NCBI RefSeq assembly: GCF_030450125.1
Contig: NZ_CP123923.1
Coordinates: 3,162,001-3,226,000, forward strand
DNA length: 64,000 bases
Reading direction: 5' to 3'
Source of the DNA: Streptomyces sp. WP-1
Lineage (GTDB): Bacteria; Actinomycetota; Actinomycetes; Streptomycetales; Streptomycetaceae
Shown here: positions 8,335 through 16,035 of the stretch, piece by piece
Layout of the letters: the number at the start of each line of letters is the position of its first letter
How positions within the stretch are numbered: the stretch's first letter is position 1
Program-made: the position numbers and the translations under genes
The notes under the pieces: generated by a model
Told to the model about the DNA's origin: nothing
The model's input: only the letters and a program-made list of their open reading frames with translations
Databases searched by the model: none

Positions 8335-9216
8335 TCAGGCATTGTCCCGGATGCCCGCGAAGAGGTCGTCCTCGGGGAGGGAGGTGTCCACGAGCGACTT
8401 CGCCAGCTCGTACTCCTCCGTCGGCCAGACCTCCCGCTGGAGCTCCATCGGCACGCGGAACCAGCCGCCGTCCGGATCGATCTGCGTGGCGTGCGCGATC
8501 AGCGCCTTGTCGCGGATCTCGAAGAAGTCCGCGCAGGGAACATGCGTGGTCAGGGTGCGCTCGACCCGCTCGATCTCCTTCCAGCGCTTGAGCCACTCCC
8601 CGTACGGCGACTCCAGGCCGCGGTCGAGCATCGCCCGGTGCAGGGCCTCGGTGCGGGGGCGGTTGAAGCCCTGGTTGTAGTAGAGCTTCAGCGGCTGGTG
8701 GGCCGGGCCGAACTCGTCCTCGGGGTACTTCTCGGTGTCCGCCGCGCCCTCGAACGCCACCATGGAGATCTTGTGGGTCATGATGTGGTCGGGGTGGGGG
8801 TAGCCGCCGTTCTCGTCGTAGGTGGTGATCACCTGCGGGCGGAAGGAGCGGATCTGGCGCACCAGTTCGCCGGCCGCCTTGTCGACGTCCTCCAGGGCGA
8901 AGCAGCCCTCGGGCAGCGGCGGCAGCGGGTCGCCCTCGGGCAGCCCGGAGTCCACGAAGCCCAGCCACTCCTGCTTGACGCCCAGGATCTCGCGGGCCTC
9001 GTCCATCTCCTTGCGGCGCACCTCGTGGATGTTCGCCTCGATATAGGGGTCGCCCTGGAGCTTGGGGTTGAGGATGGAGCCGCGTTCACCGCCGGTGCAG
9101 GTCACCACCAGCACGTCCACCCCCTCGGACACGTACTTCGCCATGGTGGCCGCGCCCTTGCTCGACTCGTCGTCGGGGTGCGCGTGAACGGCCATCAGTC
9201 GCAGCTGGTCAGTCAA
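8335..9216 (-). CDS. mca: Mycothiol S-conjugate amidase
   Basis: A 293-residue zinc amidase of the LmbE/PIG-L family. It cleaves mycothiol S-conjugates to glucosamine-inositol and a mercapturic acid for export, detoxifying electrophiles in actinobacteria. The signature AHPDDE is at residues 12-17 (zinc ligands H13 and D16, catalytic D15), and HPDH at 141-144 supplies the third ligand H144. Length and the motif TCTGGERGSILNP distinguish it from the biosynthetic deacetylase MshB only moderately, but the neighbouring DUF4307 gene is the usual partner of mca. A small membrane protein follows, coupled. Confidence 0.9.
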   Translation of the reverse strand: MTDQLRLMAVHAHPDDESSKGAATMAKYVSEGVDVLVVTCTGGERGSILNPKLQGDPYIEANIHEVRRKEMDEAREILGVKQEWLGFVDSGLPEGDPLPPLPEGCFALEDVDKAAGELVRQIRSFRPQVITTYDENGGYPHPDHIMTHKISMVAFEGAADTEKYPEDEFGPAHQPLKLYYNQGFNRPRTEALHRAMLDRGLESPYGEWLKRWKEIERVERTLTTHVPCADFFEIRDKALIAHATQIDPDGGWFRVPMELQREVWPTEEYELAKSLVDTSLPEDDLFAGIRDNA

Positions 9217-9319
9217 GACTCAATCCTCGGTAGGTCGGCGCCCCCAAGGCTCAGGGCGCAATCGAAGGCTTCTATAGTGACCGAATCGGGGAGCGTTTAA
9301 TTCCGCGGAGAGGACGATC

Positions 9320-9718
9320 ATGAGTACGGCGAGCACGGGGCTGCCCACGGGCCGCTACGGCCGCTCCTCCGACGAGCGCGCCGACCGCAAACTCAAGACC
9401 GCCGCCGTGGTGCTGGGCGCCGTCCTGCTGGCCCTGGTCGGCTACTTCGCGTACCACTACATCGTGCAGACGAAGATCAGCGCCCAGGTGATCACCTTCG
9501 ACGCCACGAACGACACGGTCAAGGCCCATCTGGAGGTCCACAAGGACGCCGGGGCCGACGGCTACTGCACCCTGCGCTCCCAGTCGGCGGACGGCACCGA
9601 GGTCGGCCGCGCCGACTTCCACTTCACCGGCTCCGCCACGCGCATCGACAAGGTCGTCACGCTGCGTACGACGGCCCGTGGCACCACGGCCGAACTGCTG
9701 GGCTGCCACAGCGGCTGA
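9320..9718 (+). CDS. DUF4307 single-pass membrane protein
   Basis: A 132-residue protein. A charged cytosolic N-terminus (GRYGRSSDERADRKLKTA) is followed by one membrane helix (about 28-48, AVVLGAVLLALVGYFAYHYI) and an extracytoplasmic beta-rich domain ending in a pair of cysteines (GYCTLRSQ and LLGCHSG), which could form a disulfide. This matches DUF4307, an actinobacterial family encoded divergently from mca. Function is unknown. A possible -10 box TATAGT lies at 9273-9278. Confidence 0.85.
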   Translation: MSTASTGLPTGRYGRSSDERADRKLKTAAVVLGAVLLALVGYFAYHYIVQTKISAQVITFDATNDTVKAHLEVHKDAGADGYCTLRSQSADGTEVGRADFHFTGSATRIDKVVTLRTTARGTTAELLGCHSG

Positions 9719-9962
9719 CCCGCCGGGGACACCGTCGGCCGGGCCCCGCTTCGGCCGGTGGTCCACCGCGCCGGACGCGCCGCCCCGCCGTGCCTTCACC
9801 CGGAATGCGGACGGTCCGACCTGCGTTGATGTGATTCTGATGGCTTATGTCCTCCCCCTTACGCGGATGAATTGTTAGGCTCGTGGTTTCGCCCATCCAA
9901 GAGGGAACATTCTTCTGGGTAGGGCGATGCTTTGTATTCCCAGTACCGACGAGGAGCACCCT

Positions 9963-10463
9963 GTGACCCAGACCAGCGAGAACGTCACCTGGCTGACCCA
10001 GGAGGCGTACAACAAGCTCAAGGTCGAGCTTGAGTACCTTACTGGTCCTGCGCGCACGGAGATCGCCGCCAAGATCGCGGCCGCGCGCGAGGAGGGAGAC
10101 CTGCGCGAGAACGGCGGGTACCACGCGGCCAAGGAGGAGCAGGGCAAGCAGGAGCTGCGCGTGCGGCAGCTGACCCAGCTCCTCGAGAGCGCCAAGGTGG
10201 GCGAGGCCCCGGCCTCCGCCGACGGCGCCGTCGCGCCCGGCATGGTCGTCACGATCGCCTTCGACGGTGACGAGGACGACACCATGACGTTCCTGCTCGC
10301 CTCCCGCGAGTACGCGAGCTCGGATGTGGAGACCTACTCGCCGCAGTCGCCGCTGGGGGCCGGTGTCATCGGCCACAAGGTGGGCGAGGACGCGGAGTAC
10401 GAGCTGCCGAACGGCAAGAAGGCCTCGGTCCGCATTCTCAAGGCCGAGCCCTACAACGGCTGA
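9963..10463 (+). CDS. greA: Transcription elongation factor GreA
   Basis: GreA binds the RNA polymerase secondary channel and stimulates cleavage of backtracked transcripts. The protein is 166 residues from the GTG at 9963, which has AGGAG at 9952-9956; a start at 9927 would add 12 residues without an RBS. The N-terminal coiled coil holds the expected acidic-tip segment (AAAREEGDLRENGGYHAAKEEQGKQE), and the C-terminal FKBP-like domain ends SPLGAGVIGHKVGED...GKKASVRILKAEPYNG. Family length is typical. The transcript ends at a strong hairpin just downstream. Confidence 0.95.
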   Translation: MTQTSENVTWLTQEAYNKLKVELEYLTGPARTEIAAKIAAAREEGDLRENGGYHAAKEEQGKQELRVRQLTQLLESAKVGEAPASADGAVAPGMVVTIAFDGDEDDTMTFLLASREYASSDVETYSPQSPLGAGVIGHKVGEDAEYELPNGKKASVRILKAEPYNG

Positions 10464-10479
10464 GCCCCGGACCTGACCC

Positions 10480-10526
10480 ACGACGGGACCCCCGGCGACC
10501 GCAGCGGTCGCCGGGGGTCCCGTCGT
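10480..10526. terminator. Bidirectional terminator hairpin, greA / ilvA
   Basis: Perfect 21-bp inverted repeat: arm 10480-10500, loop GCAGC, arm 10506-10526. It sits 17 bp after the greA stop and 35 bp from the convergent ilvA stop, so it can end both transcripts. No U-tract follows, as is usual in Streptomyces. Confidence 0.85.
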
Positions 10527-10560
10527 ACCTGATGGCCGTACGACCCGTACGGGGGCGGTC

Positions 10561-11790
10561 TCAGGGCAGGACCGTGTAGCCCGCGTCGCGCAGGCACTGG
10601 CCGACCTCGGCGCAGTGGGCCGGGCCCTTGGTCTCCAGGTGGAGTTCGACCTCCACCTCGCTGAGGCCGAGCCGGGGGTCGGTGCGGACATGGCTGACGT
10701 CGAGGACGTTGGCGTCCACCCCCGACAGCACCCCGAGGAGGGTGGCGAGGGCACCCGGGCGGTCGGTGAGCCGCAGTCGTACGGCCAGATAGCGGCCCTG
10801 CGCGGACATGCCGTGCCGCAGCACCCGCTGGAGCAGCACCGGGTCGACATTGCCGCCGGACAGCACGCAGACGACCGGGCCCTCGAAGGTGTCCGGGGAC
10901 GCCATCAGGGCGGCGACCGGGCTCGCGCCGGCCGGTTCCACGACCAGCTTGGCCCGCTCCAGGCACAGCAGCAGCGCGGCGGACAGCTGGTCCTCGGTGA
11001 CCGTGCGCATCTCGTCCACCAGCTCGCGGATGAGGCCGAACGGCACCACGCCGGGCTTGCCCACCTTGATGCCGTCGGCCATCGTGGCCGGGTTCGCGAC
11101 CGCCACCGGGTGTCCGACGGCCAGTGAGGGCGGGTAGGCGGCGGCGCCCTCGGCCTGGACGCCGATGATCCGCACGTCCGGCCGGATCGCCTTCACCGCG
11201 ACCGCGATCCCGGCCAGCAGTCCCCCGCCGCCGACCCCGACGAGGATCGTGCGCACCTGGGGACACTGCTCCAGGATCTCCAGGCCGACCGTGCCCTGGC
11301 CGGCGATGATGTCCGGGTGGTCGAAGGGGTGGATGAACACCGCGCCGGTGCGGGCCGCGTAGTCCTGGGCGGCGGCCAGCGTCTCGTCCACCACCTGGCC
11401 GGTGAGGCGGACCTCGGCGCCGTACTCCCTGGTCGCGCTGACCTTGGGCAGCGGGGCACCGTGCGGCATGAACACGGTGGCGTGCACGCCCAGCAGCGAG
11501 GAGGCCAGGGCGACGCCCTGCGCGTGGTTGCCGGCGCTCGCGGCCACCACCCCGGCGGCCCGTTCCTCCGGCAGCAGCCCGGCGATGCGCACATAGGCGC
11601 CGCGCAGCTTGAACGAGCCGGTGCGCTGGAGGTTCTCGCACTTCAGCTGCACCGGCGCGCCGACCAGCTGGGACAGGTGCCGGCTGCCCTCCGTCGCGGT
11701 CGTCCGCGCCACGCCCGAGAGCATCTTCCGGGCCCCGCGTACGTCGTCCAGGGTGACGGAACGCAAGGGGTGGGCGGTGCGGTAGTTCAT
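10561..11790 (-). CDS. ilvA: Threonine ammonia-lyase with C-terminal ACT domain
   Basis: A PLP enzyme converting threonine to 2-oxobutanoate and ammonia, the first step to isoleucine. It has 409 residues from the ATG at 11790 (MNYRTAHPL); in-frame upstream codons cross the promoter. The PLP lysine is K61 in SFKLRGAY, the SAGNHAQGVALA loop and the phosphate-binding VGVGGGGLLAG motif are intact, and residues from about 330 form one ACT-like domain (VRLRLTDRPGALATLLGVL). The short single-ACT form is the common actinobacterial type, related to TdcB, so a catabolic role is possible. It is divergent from a MarR regulator. Confidence 0.92.
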   Translation of the reverse strand: MNYRTAHPLRSVTLDDVRGARKMLSGVARTTATEGSRHLSQLVGAPVQLKCENLQRTGSFKLRGAYVRIAGLLPEERAAGVVAASAGNHAQGVALASSLLGVHATVFMPHGAPLPKVSATREYGAEVRLTGQVVDETLAAAQDYAARTGAVFIHPFDHPDIIAGQGTVGLEILEQCPQVRTILVGVGGGGLLAGIAVAVKAIRPDVRIIGVQAEGAAAYPPSLAVGHPVAVANPATMADGIKVGKPGVVPFGLIRELVDEMRTVTEDQLSAALLLCLERAKLVVEPAGASPVAALMASPDTFEGPVVCVLSGGNVDPVLLQRVLRHGMSAQGRYLAVRLRLTDRPGALATLLGVLSGVDANVLDVSHVRTDPRLGLSEVEVELHLETKGPAHCAEVGQCLRDAGYTVLP

Positions 11791-11934
11791 GACTCCAGCA
11801 TCGCAGCTCCCGGTGTCGTACGACGGTGGTGACCAAGGTCCAAGACGGGTTTGCGCAGCGCCGGTACGGCCCGGCGCCGGGCCGCGTACCCTGTCCCCCA
11901 ACCTTGCAGCCCTTCATGAAGCGAGCCTCCGGCC

Positions 11935-12438
11935 ATGCCCACAACACCTGAAATGTCGATGGACATGACGACCGTCGGTGATCCCGGTCTTCTCGACGCC
12001 CTCCAGCACGAGGTGGCGGTGTTCGCCCGCCGCGCCGAACAGACGCGGCTCGGCGGTGTCGGGCAGGCGCGCAACTCCATGGACCGCGCCGCCTATCTGC
12101 TGCTCAACCGCCTCGACAAGGAGGGCCCGATGGGCGTCAAGGCGCTCGCCTCGGGCATGGGCATCGACTCCTCCACGGTCACCCGGCAGGTGGCCCCGCT
12201 GGTCGACACCGGCCTGGTCAAGCGCACCTCGCACCCGGAGGACGGCCGCGCGGTGGTGCTCCAGCTGTCCCCGCGCGGGGCGGCCCGGCTGGCGGAGGTG
12301 CGCTCCTCGCGGCGTCTGCTGATGGCGGAGCTGACCGAGGACTGGTCGCCGCAGGAGCGCGAGCAGTTCTGCGCCCTGCTGACCCGCTTCAACCACGGCC
12401 TGTCCACCCGCACCCAGGGGAGGCATCCCGAGTCTTGA
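11935..12438 (+). CDS. MarR-family transcriptional regulator
   Basis: 167 residues with the MarR winged helix centred on residues 65-115: VKALASGMGIDSSTVTRQVAPLVDTGLVKRTSHPEDGRAVVL includes the recognition helix and the DGR wing turn. Flanking helices form the dimer interface. It lies 145 bp from ilvA, divergently, so ilvA is one candidate target besides itself. The effector is unknown. The start ATG is the first in frame after a purine-rich GAAGCGAG stretch. Confidence 0.88.
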   Translation: MPTTPEMSMDMTTVGDPGLLDALQHEVAVFARRAEQTRLGGVGQARNSMDRAAYLLLNRLDKEGPMGVKALASGMGIDSSTVTRQVAPLVDTGLVKRTSHPEDGRAVVLQLSPRGAARLAEVRSSRRLLMAELTEDWSPQEREQFCALLTRFNHGLSTRTQGRHPES

Positions 12439-12535
12439 CCCGGGGCCCCGGCTGGCCTCATATGAGAGCCGGGTCCTGCGTCGTACGCGATTCACCCGTC
12501 CCGTACCGGACAGGGCCCCCTGACGGGGAGGCGTC

Positions 12536-13063
12536 TTGCGTGATCGGCGGGTGGCCCAAGGGGCAGGCAGGGAGCAGGAGTTCGAGGCGTTCGTCGCGGG
12601 CGCGGCCGGCCGGCTGCTGCTCGCCGCGACGCTGCTCACCGCCGAGGCCCCGGACGCCAACCCCCGTGCGCGGCGCCTGCTGACCCTGGCGCTCGGCCAC
12701 ACCTACGCCCGCTGGCACCGGCTGCGCGGCGAGGACCCGTACGACTGCGCGCGCCAGTACCTCGCGGTCCGTTTCGCGCGCACGCTCCGGCACCCGCACC
12801 CGCACCCGCACAAGCACCGGCACCGGCTCCTCGGCCGCGAACGGCCCGCGCCGTGCGGCCCGCTCGCCGGGCTGGGCCCGCAGGAGCGGCTGGTCCTGGT
12901 GCTGCGGATGTACGAGGGGGTCGCCGAGGAGCAGACGGCCGCGCTGCTCGGGCTGACCGCGGAACGTGTGCACACCGTCTGCGACCGGGCGACGTCCCTG
13001 GTGCTGCACCCGGTCAGGGCGGCCGGTCCGCGCACGGCGAACGCGAAGATGGCGCCGTCGTGA
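12536..13063 (+). CDS. Sigma-70-like (ECF-type) protein with histidine-rich linker
   Basis: 175 residues from a TTG with GGGGAGG five bases upstream. The N-terminal part (about 1-80: EFEAFVAGAAGRLLLAATLLT, RRLLTLALGHTYARWHRL) resembles a divergent region 2. The C-terminus (about 115-165: LGPQERLVLVLRMYEGVAEEQTAALLGLTAERVHTVCDRA) is a region 4 helix-turn-helix. Between them is a histidine-rich run (RHPHPHPHKHRHR) encoded by CACCCG repeats, unusual for a sigma linker. No anti-sigma protein is recognised, but the membrane protein at 13190 follows closely. Target promoters are unknown. Confidence 0.75.
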   Translation: MRDRRVAQGAGREQEFEAFVAGAAGRLLLAATLLTAEAPDANPRARRLLTLALGHTYARWHRLRGEDPYDCARQYLAVRFARTLRHPHPHPHKHRHRLLGRERPAPCGPLAGLGPQERLVLVLRMYEGVAEEQTAALLGLTAERVHTVCDRATSLVLHPVRAAGPRTANAKMAPS

Positions 13064-13086
13064 GGCCGCGGGAGGTCGGGCGCGGG

Positions 13087-13163
13087 ACGCGGGGCGTCGG
13101 GCGCGGGGCGTCGGGCGCGGGACGCGGGGCGTCGGGCGCGGGACGCGGGGCGTCGGGCGCGGG
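13087..13163. repeat. 21-bp GC-rich tandem repeat (about 3.7 units)
   Basis: Three copies of a 21-bp unit beginning ACGCGGGGCGTCGGG (13087, 13122, 13143), with a 14-bp truncated copy between the first and second. It fills the gap between the sigma-like gene and the small membrane gene and is probably variable in length between strains. Confidence 0.85.
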
Positions 13164-13189
13164 CGGGCGTACGGCGCGGGGAGGCCGGG

Positions 13190-13438
13190 GTGAACCGGGC
13201 CGAGCGGGAGGCCGCCGTACGGCGGGTGATGGGCGCGCGGCCGGTGCCGGTGCCGCCGGAGCTGTACCCGGACGCGGTGCGGCGCGGCGAACGGCTGCTG
13301 CGGCGCCGGCGGCTGGCGCGCCGGGTGCTGTGGGCGCTGGTGTGCGTGGCCGCGGTGGTGTTCGGGGTGTGGGCGGCGTACGCCCACCCATGGGTGGAGC
13401 CGCCCTCGCAGACGACTCCGCCGATGGACGGCTGGTGA
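13190..13438 (+). CDS. Small single-pass membrane protein
   Basis: 82 residues from a GTG preceded by GGGGAGG. An arginine-rich cytosolic N-terminus (NRAEREAAVRRVMG ... [15 protein letters not shown]) leads into one membrane helix (about 45-66, VLWALVCVAAVVFGVWAAYA) and a short proline-rich external tail. It follows the sigma-like gene on the same strand, separated by a tandem repeat. Co-expression and a role as membrane partner of that factor are conceivable, but it has no recognisable anti-sigma motif. Confidence 0.75.
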   Translation: MNRAEREAAVRRVMGARPVPVPPELYPDAVRRGERLLRRRRLARRVLWALVCVAAVVFGVWAAYAHPWVEPPSQTTPPMDGW

Positions 13439-13475
13439 TCCGGGCCGCGGCCGGCCCGGATCATCCCCGCGTTGT

Positions 13476-14630
13476 CTAGCCCAGGGCCTGGCGCAGGTCC
13501 TCGACCAGGTCGTCGGCGTTCTCGATGCCGACGGACAGGCGGACGAGGTCGGCGGGGACCTCCAGGGCCGAACCGGCCGCGGAGGCGTGGGTCATCCGGC
13601 CGGGGTGCTCGATCAGGGACTCGACGCCGCCGAGCGACTCGCCGAGGGTGAACACCTTGGCGCGGTTGCAGACCTCGACGGCCGCCTCCTCGCCGCCCTC
13701 GACGCGGAAGGAGATCATGCCGCCGAAGGCGCGCATCTGCTTGGCGGCGACCTCGTGCCCGGGGTGCTCGGGCAGGCCCGGGTAGAGCACGCTGGTCACG
13801 CGGGCGTGCCGGCTGAGCATGTCGGCGACCTTGGTGGCGTTCTCGCTGTGCCGGTCCATGCGCACGGCGAGGGTCTTGGTGCCGCGCAGCACCAGCCAGG
13901 AGTCGAAGGGACCGGCGACGGCGCCCATCGCGTTCTGGTGGTAGGCCAGCTCCTCGCCGAGCGCCTGGTCGGAGACGATCAGGGCGCCGCCGACCACGTC
14001 GGAGTGGCCGCCCATGTACTTGGTCAGCGAGTGCACGACGACGTCCGCGCCGAGCGACAGCGGCTGCTGGAGGTACGGCGTGGCGAAGGTGTTGTCGACG
14101 ACGAGGCGCGCGCCCGCGTCGTGGGCGACCTGGGCGACGGCGGCGATGTCGGTGATGCCGAGCAGCGGGTTGGAGGGGGTCTCCACCCAGACGGCCTTGG
14201 TCCGCGGGGTGATCGCGGCCCGTACGGCGGCCGGGTCGCTGGTGTCGGCGACGGACCACTCCACGCCCCAGCGGGTGGCGACCTTGGAGAAGAGGCGGAA
14301 GGTGCCGCCGTAGGCGTCGTTCGGGATCACCACGTGGTCGCCGGGGGTGAGCAGCGTGCGCAGCAGGGTGTCCTCGGCCGCGAGGCCCGAGGCGAACGCG
14401 AGGCCGCGGCTGCCGCCCTCCAGCGCGGCGAGGTTCTCCTCCAGGGCGGTACGGGTCGGGTTGGCGCTGCGGCTGTACTCGTAGCCGCCGCGCAGCCCGC
14501 CGACGCCGTCCTGCTTGTAGGTCGAGACCTGGTAGATGGGCGGTACGACCGCGCCGGTGAGGGGATCCGCGGTGTTGCCCGCGTGGATCGCGAGGGTCTC
14601 GAAGTGCTGACTGATGTGCCTGTCGCTCAT
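13476..14630 (-). CDS. Cystathionine gamma-synthase/lyase family PLP enzyme
   Basis: 384 residues from the ATG at 14630 (MSDRHISQHFETLAIHAG); a GTG two codons upstream is the alternative. The fold-type I Cys/Met metabolism family is clear: the PLP lysine is K204 in SLTKYMGGHSDVVGG, with YEYSRSANPTR binding phosphate and ETPSNPLLGITDI present. The enzyme joins O-succinyl- or O-acetyl-homoserine with cysteine, or cleaves cystathionine; sequence alone does not separate synthase from lyase. It is convergent with the sigma-like operon. Confidence 0.9.
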   Translation of the reverse strand: MSDRHISQHFETLAIHAGNTADPLTGAVVPPIYQVSTYKQDGVGGLRGGYEYSRSANPTRTALEENLAALEGGSRGLAFASGLAAEDTLLRTLLTPGDHVVIPNDAYGGTFRLFSKVATRWGVEWSVADTSDPAAVRAAITPRTKAVWVETPSNPLLGITDIAAVAQVAHDAGARLVVDNTFATPYLQQPLSLGADVVVHSLTKYMGGHSDVVGGALIVSDQALGEELAYHQNAMGAVAGPFDSWLVLRGTKTLAVRMDRHSENATKVADMLSRHARVTSVLYPGLPEHPGHEVAAKQMRAFGGMISFRVEGGEEAAVEVCNRAKVFTLGESLGGVESLIEHPGRMTHASAAGSALEVPADLVRLSVGIENADDLVEDLRQALG

Positions 14631-14799
14631 GTGCACCGAGCGTAGTGCGCCCGGCGGGATTCCGACGCCCGGTGGTGGGGGCGGGCGGCGGGTGCGCGGA
14701 GGGACATCCTGTGTCGGCTGTCATGCCCAGGACCGGAGTTGTCCACAGGCCGACGGCGGGGTTGGTCATGTGGCCCCCCTGTCTGGAACCCTTGGGGGC

Positions 14800-15918
14800 A
14801 TGGTGATTCTCTGGCTGCTCATGGCACTGCTCATGCTGAGCTTCGTGCTGCTCCCGCTGGTACGGCGCAGGCGCGGGATGATCGAGCAGGTGCACCCGGA
14901 CCACCCGGACGCCGCCGACCCCGCGGACTACGGCTTCCTGCGCCAGGAAGAGCTGGACGTACGGCTGCCCGGTCCCGACCAGGATCTGCTGGACGCGCTG
15001 GAGCTGGTGCAGCGCACCCAGGACTACCGGGCGGCGGCCCAGCTGCTGGCCGGCACCGAGACGGCGGGCGAGCTGCGCTGGCAGCGGGTGCAGGCCCTCG
15101 GCGGCGCGGCCGCGCTGGAGCTCGAACAGCGTCCCGGCGGGATACACGAGACGCCGGGCGGCCAGTGGCTGCGGGTGTGGCGGGCGGAGCGGCCCGAGGA
15201 CGCGGGCGGTGCGGCCGTGCACGCGGAGTTCCTGGTGCAGCGGGCCTGGCGGGCGTCGGCGGCCGGCACCGAGGACTTCCGGCTGCTGCTGGAGGAGGCC
15301 CGGGAGGTGTGCGGGCAGGCGGCCGGGCCGGCGCCCGCCGATCCGGTGCCGCACATCATCGAGCTGGCGATCGGCCGCGGCCTCGGCGTCTCTCGGGACG
15401 AGTTCGAGCGGCTGTGGCTGAAGGTCCTCGACCGCGCCCCGCATCACATGGGCGCGCATCTGGCCGCGCTCCCCTACTGGTGCGAGAAGTGGCACGGCTC
15501 GCGCGAGCAGGCGTACGCCTTCGCCGAGGCGGCCGCCGCCCGCGCCCCGCGCGGATCGCTGCTGGCCGCGCTCCCGCTGTTCGCGGTGTTCGAGCACCTC
15601 CCCGAGGTGAATCTGGTGCTGAGCCTCTACCGGAGCGAGGTCGTCGCCAGGGCGATCCAGGGCGCGCGGCACGCGGCGGACGAGGCCGGCTCCGCCGCTC
15701 CGACGCTGCCGCACGTCCGCCATCTGCTGGTCTTCTTCCTGGTCCGCGCCGAGCGCTGGGCGGAGGCCATGCATGAGCTGATACACGTCGACGGCCATGT
15801 CGGCGCCCTGCCCTGGACGCTGGCGGCCGACCCGGCGGCCGAGTTCGCCGTCTACCGCGCCCTGGCGGTGGCGGGGTACGAGGCCAACGGGGGCAGCCCG
15901 GCGAGCCTGACCGGCTGA
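14800..15918 (+). CDS. Membrane-anchored helical-repeat protein, unknown function
   Basis: 372 residues from the ATG at 14800 (MVILWLLMALLMLSFVLLPL), chosen because it begins directly with an N-terminal membrane anchor. The cytosolic remainder is alanine-rich and alpha-helical with TPR-like alternation (LLDALELVQRTQDYRAAAQLLAG; FERLWLKVLDRAPHHMGAHLAALPYWCEKWHGS). This resembles uncharacterised Streptomyces proteins similar to DUF4034-type families, but I am not certain. The gene is divergent from the cystathionine synthase gene; the GNAT-AAA+ gene follows 117 bp later. Confidence 0.65.
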   Translation: MVILWLLMALLMLSFVLLPLVRRRRGMIEQVHPDHPDAADPADYGFLRQEELDVRLPGPDQDLLDALELVQRTQDYRAAAQLLAGTETAGELRWQRVQALGGAAALELEQRPGGIHETPGGQWLRVWRAERPEDAGGAAVHAEFLVQRAWRASAAGTEDFRLLLEEAREVCGQAAGPAPADPVPHIIELAIGRGLGVSRDEFERLWLKVLDRAPHHMGAHLAALPYWCEKWHGSREQAYAFAEAAAARAPRGSLLAALPLFAVFEHLPEVNLVLSLYRSEVVARAIQGARHAADEAGSAAPTLPHVRHLLVFFLVRAERWAEAMHELIHVDGHVGALPWTLAADPAAEFAVYRALAVAGYEANGGSPASLTG

Positions 15919-16035
15919 GCCGCCCGCATCCTCCCGCGGGGGCCCACGGGAGGGGCCCCGCGGGAGCCTGGAGATGTCGTCCCCGGTCCCCGCGGAGACA
16001 ATGGGAGACCCCCTTGGTGGTGAGGTGGTGCCTCC

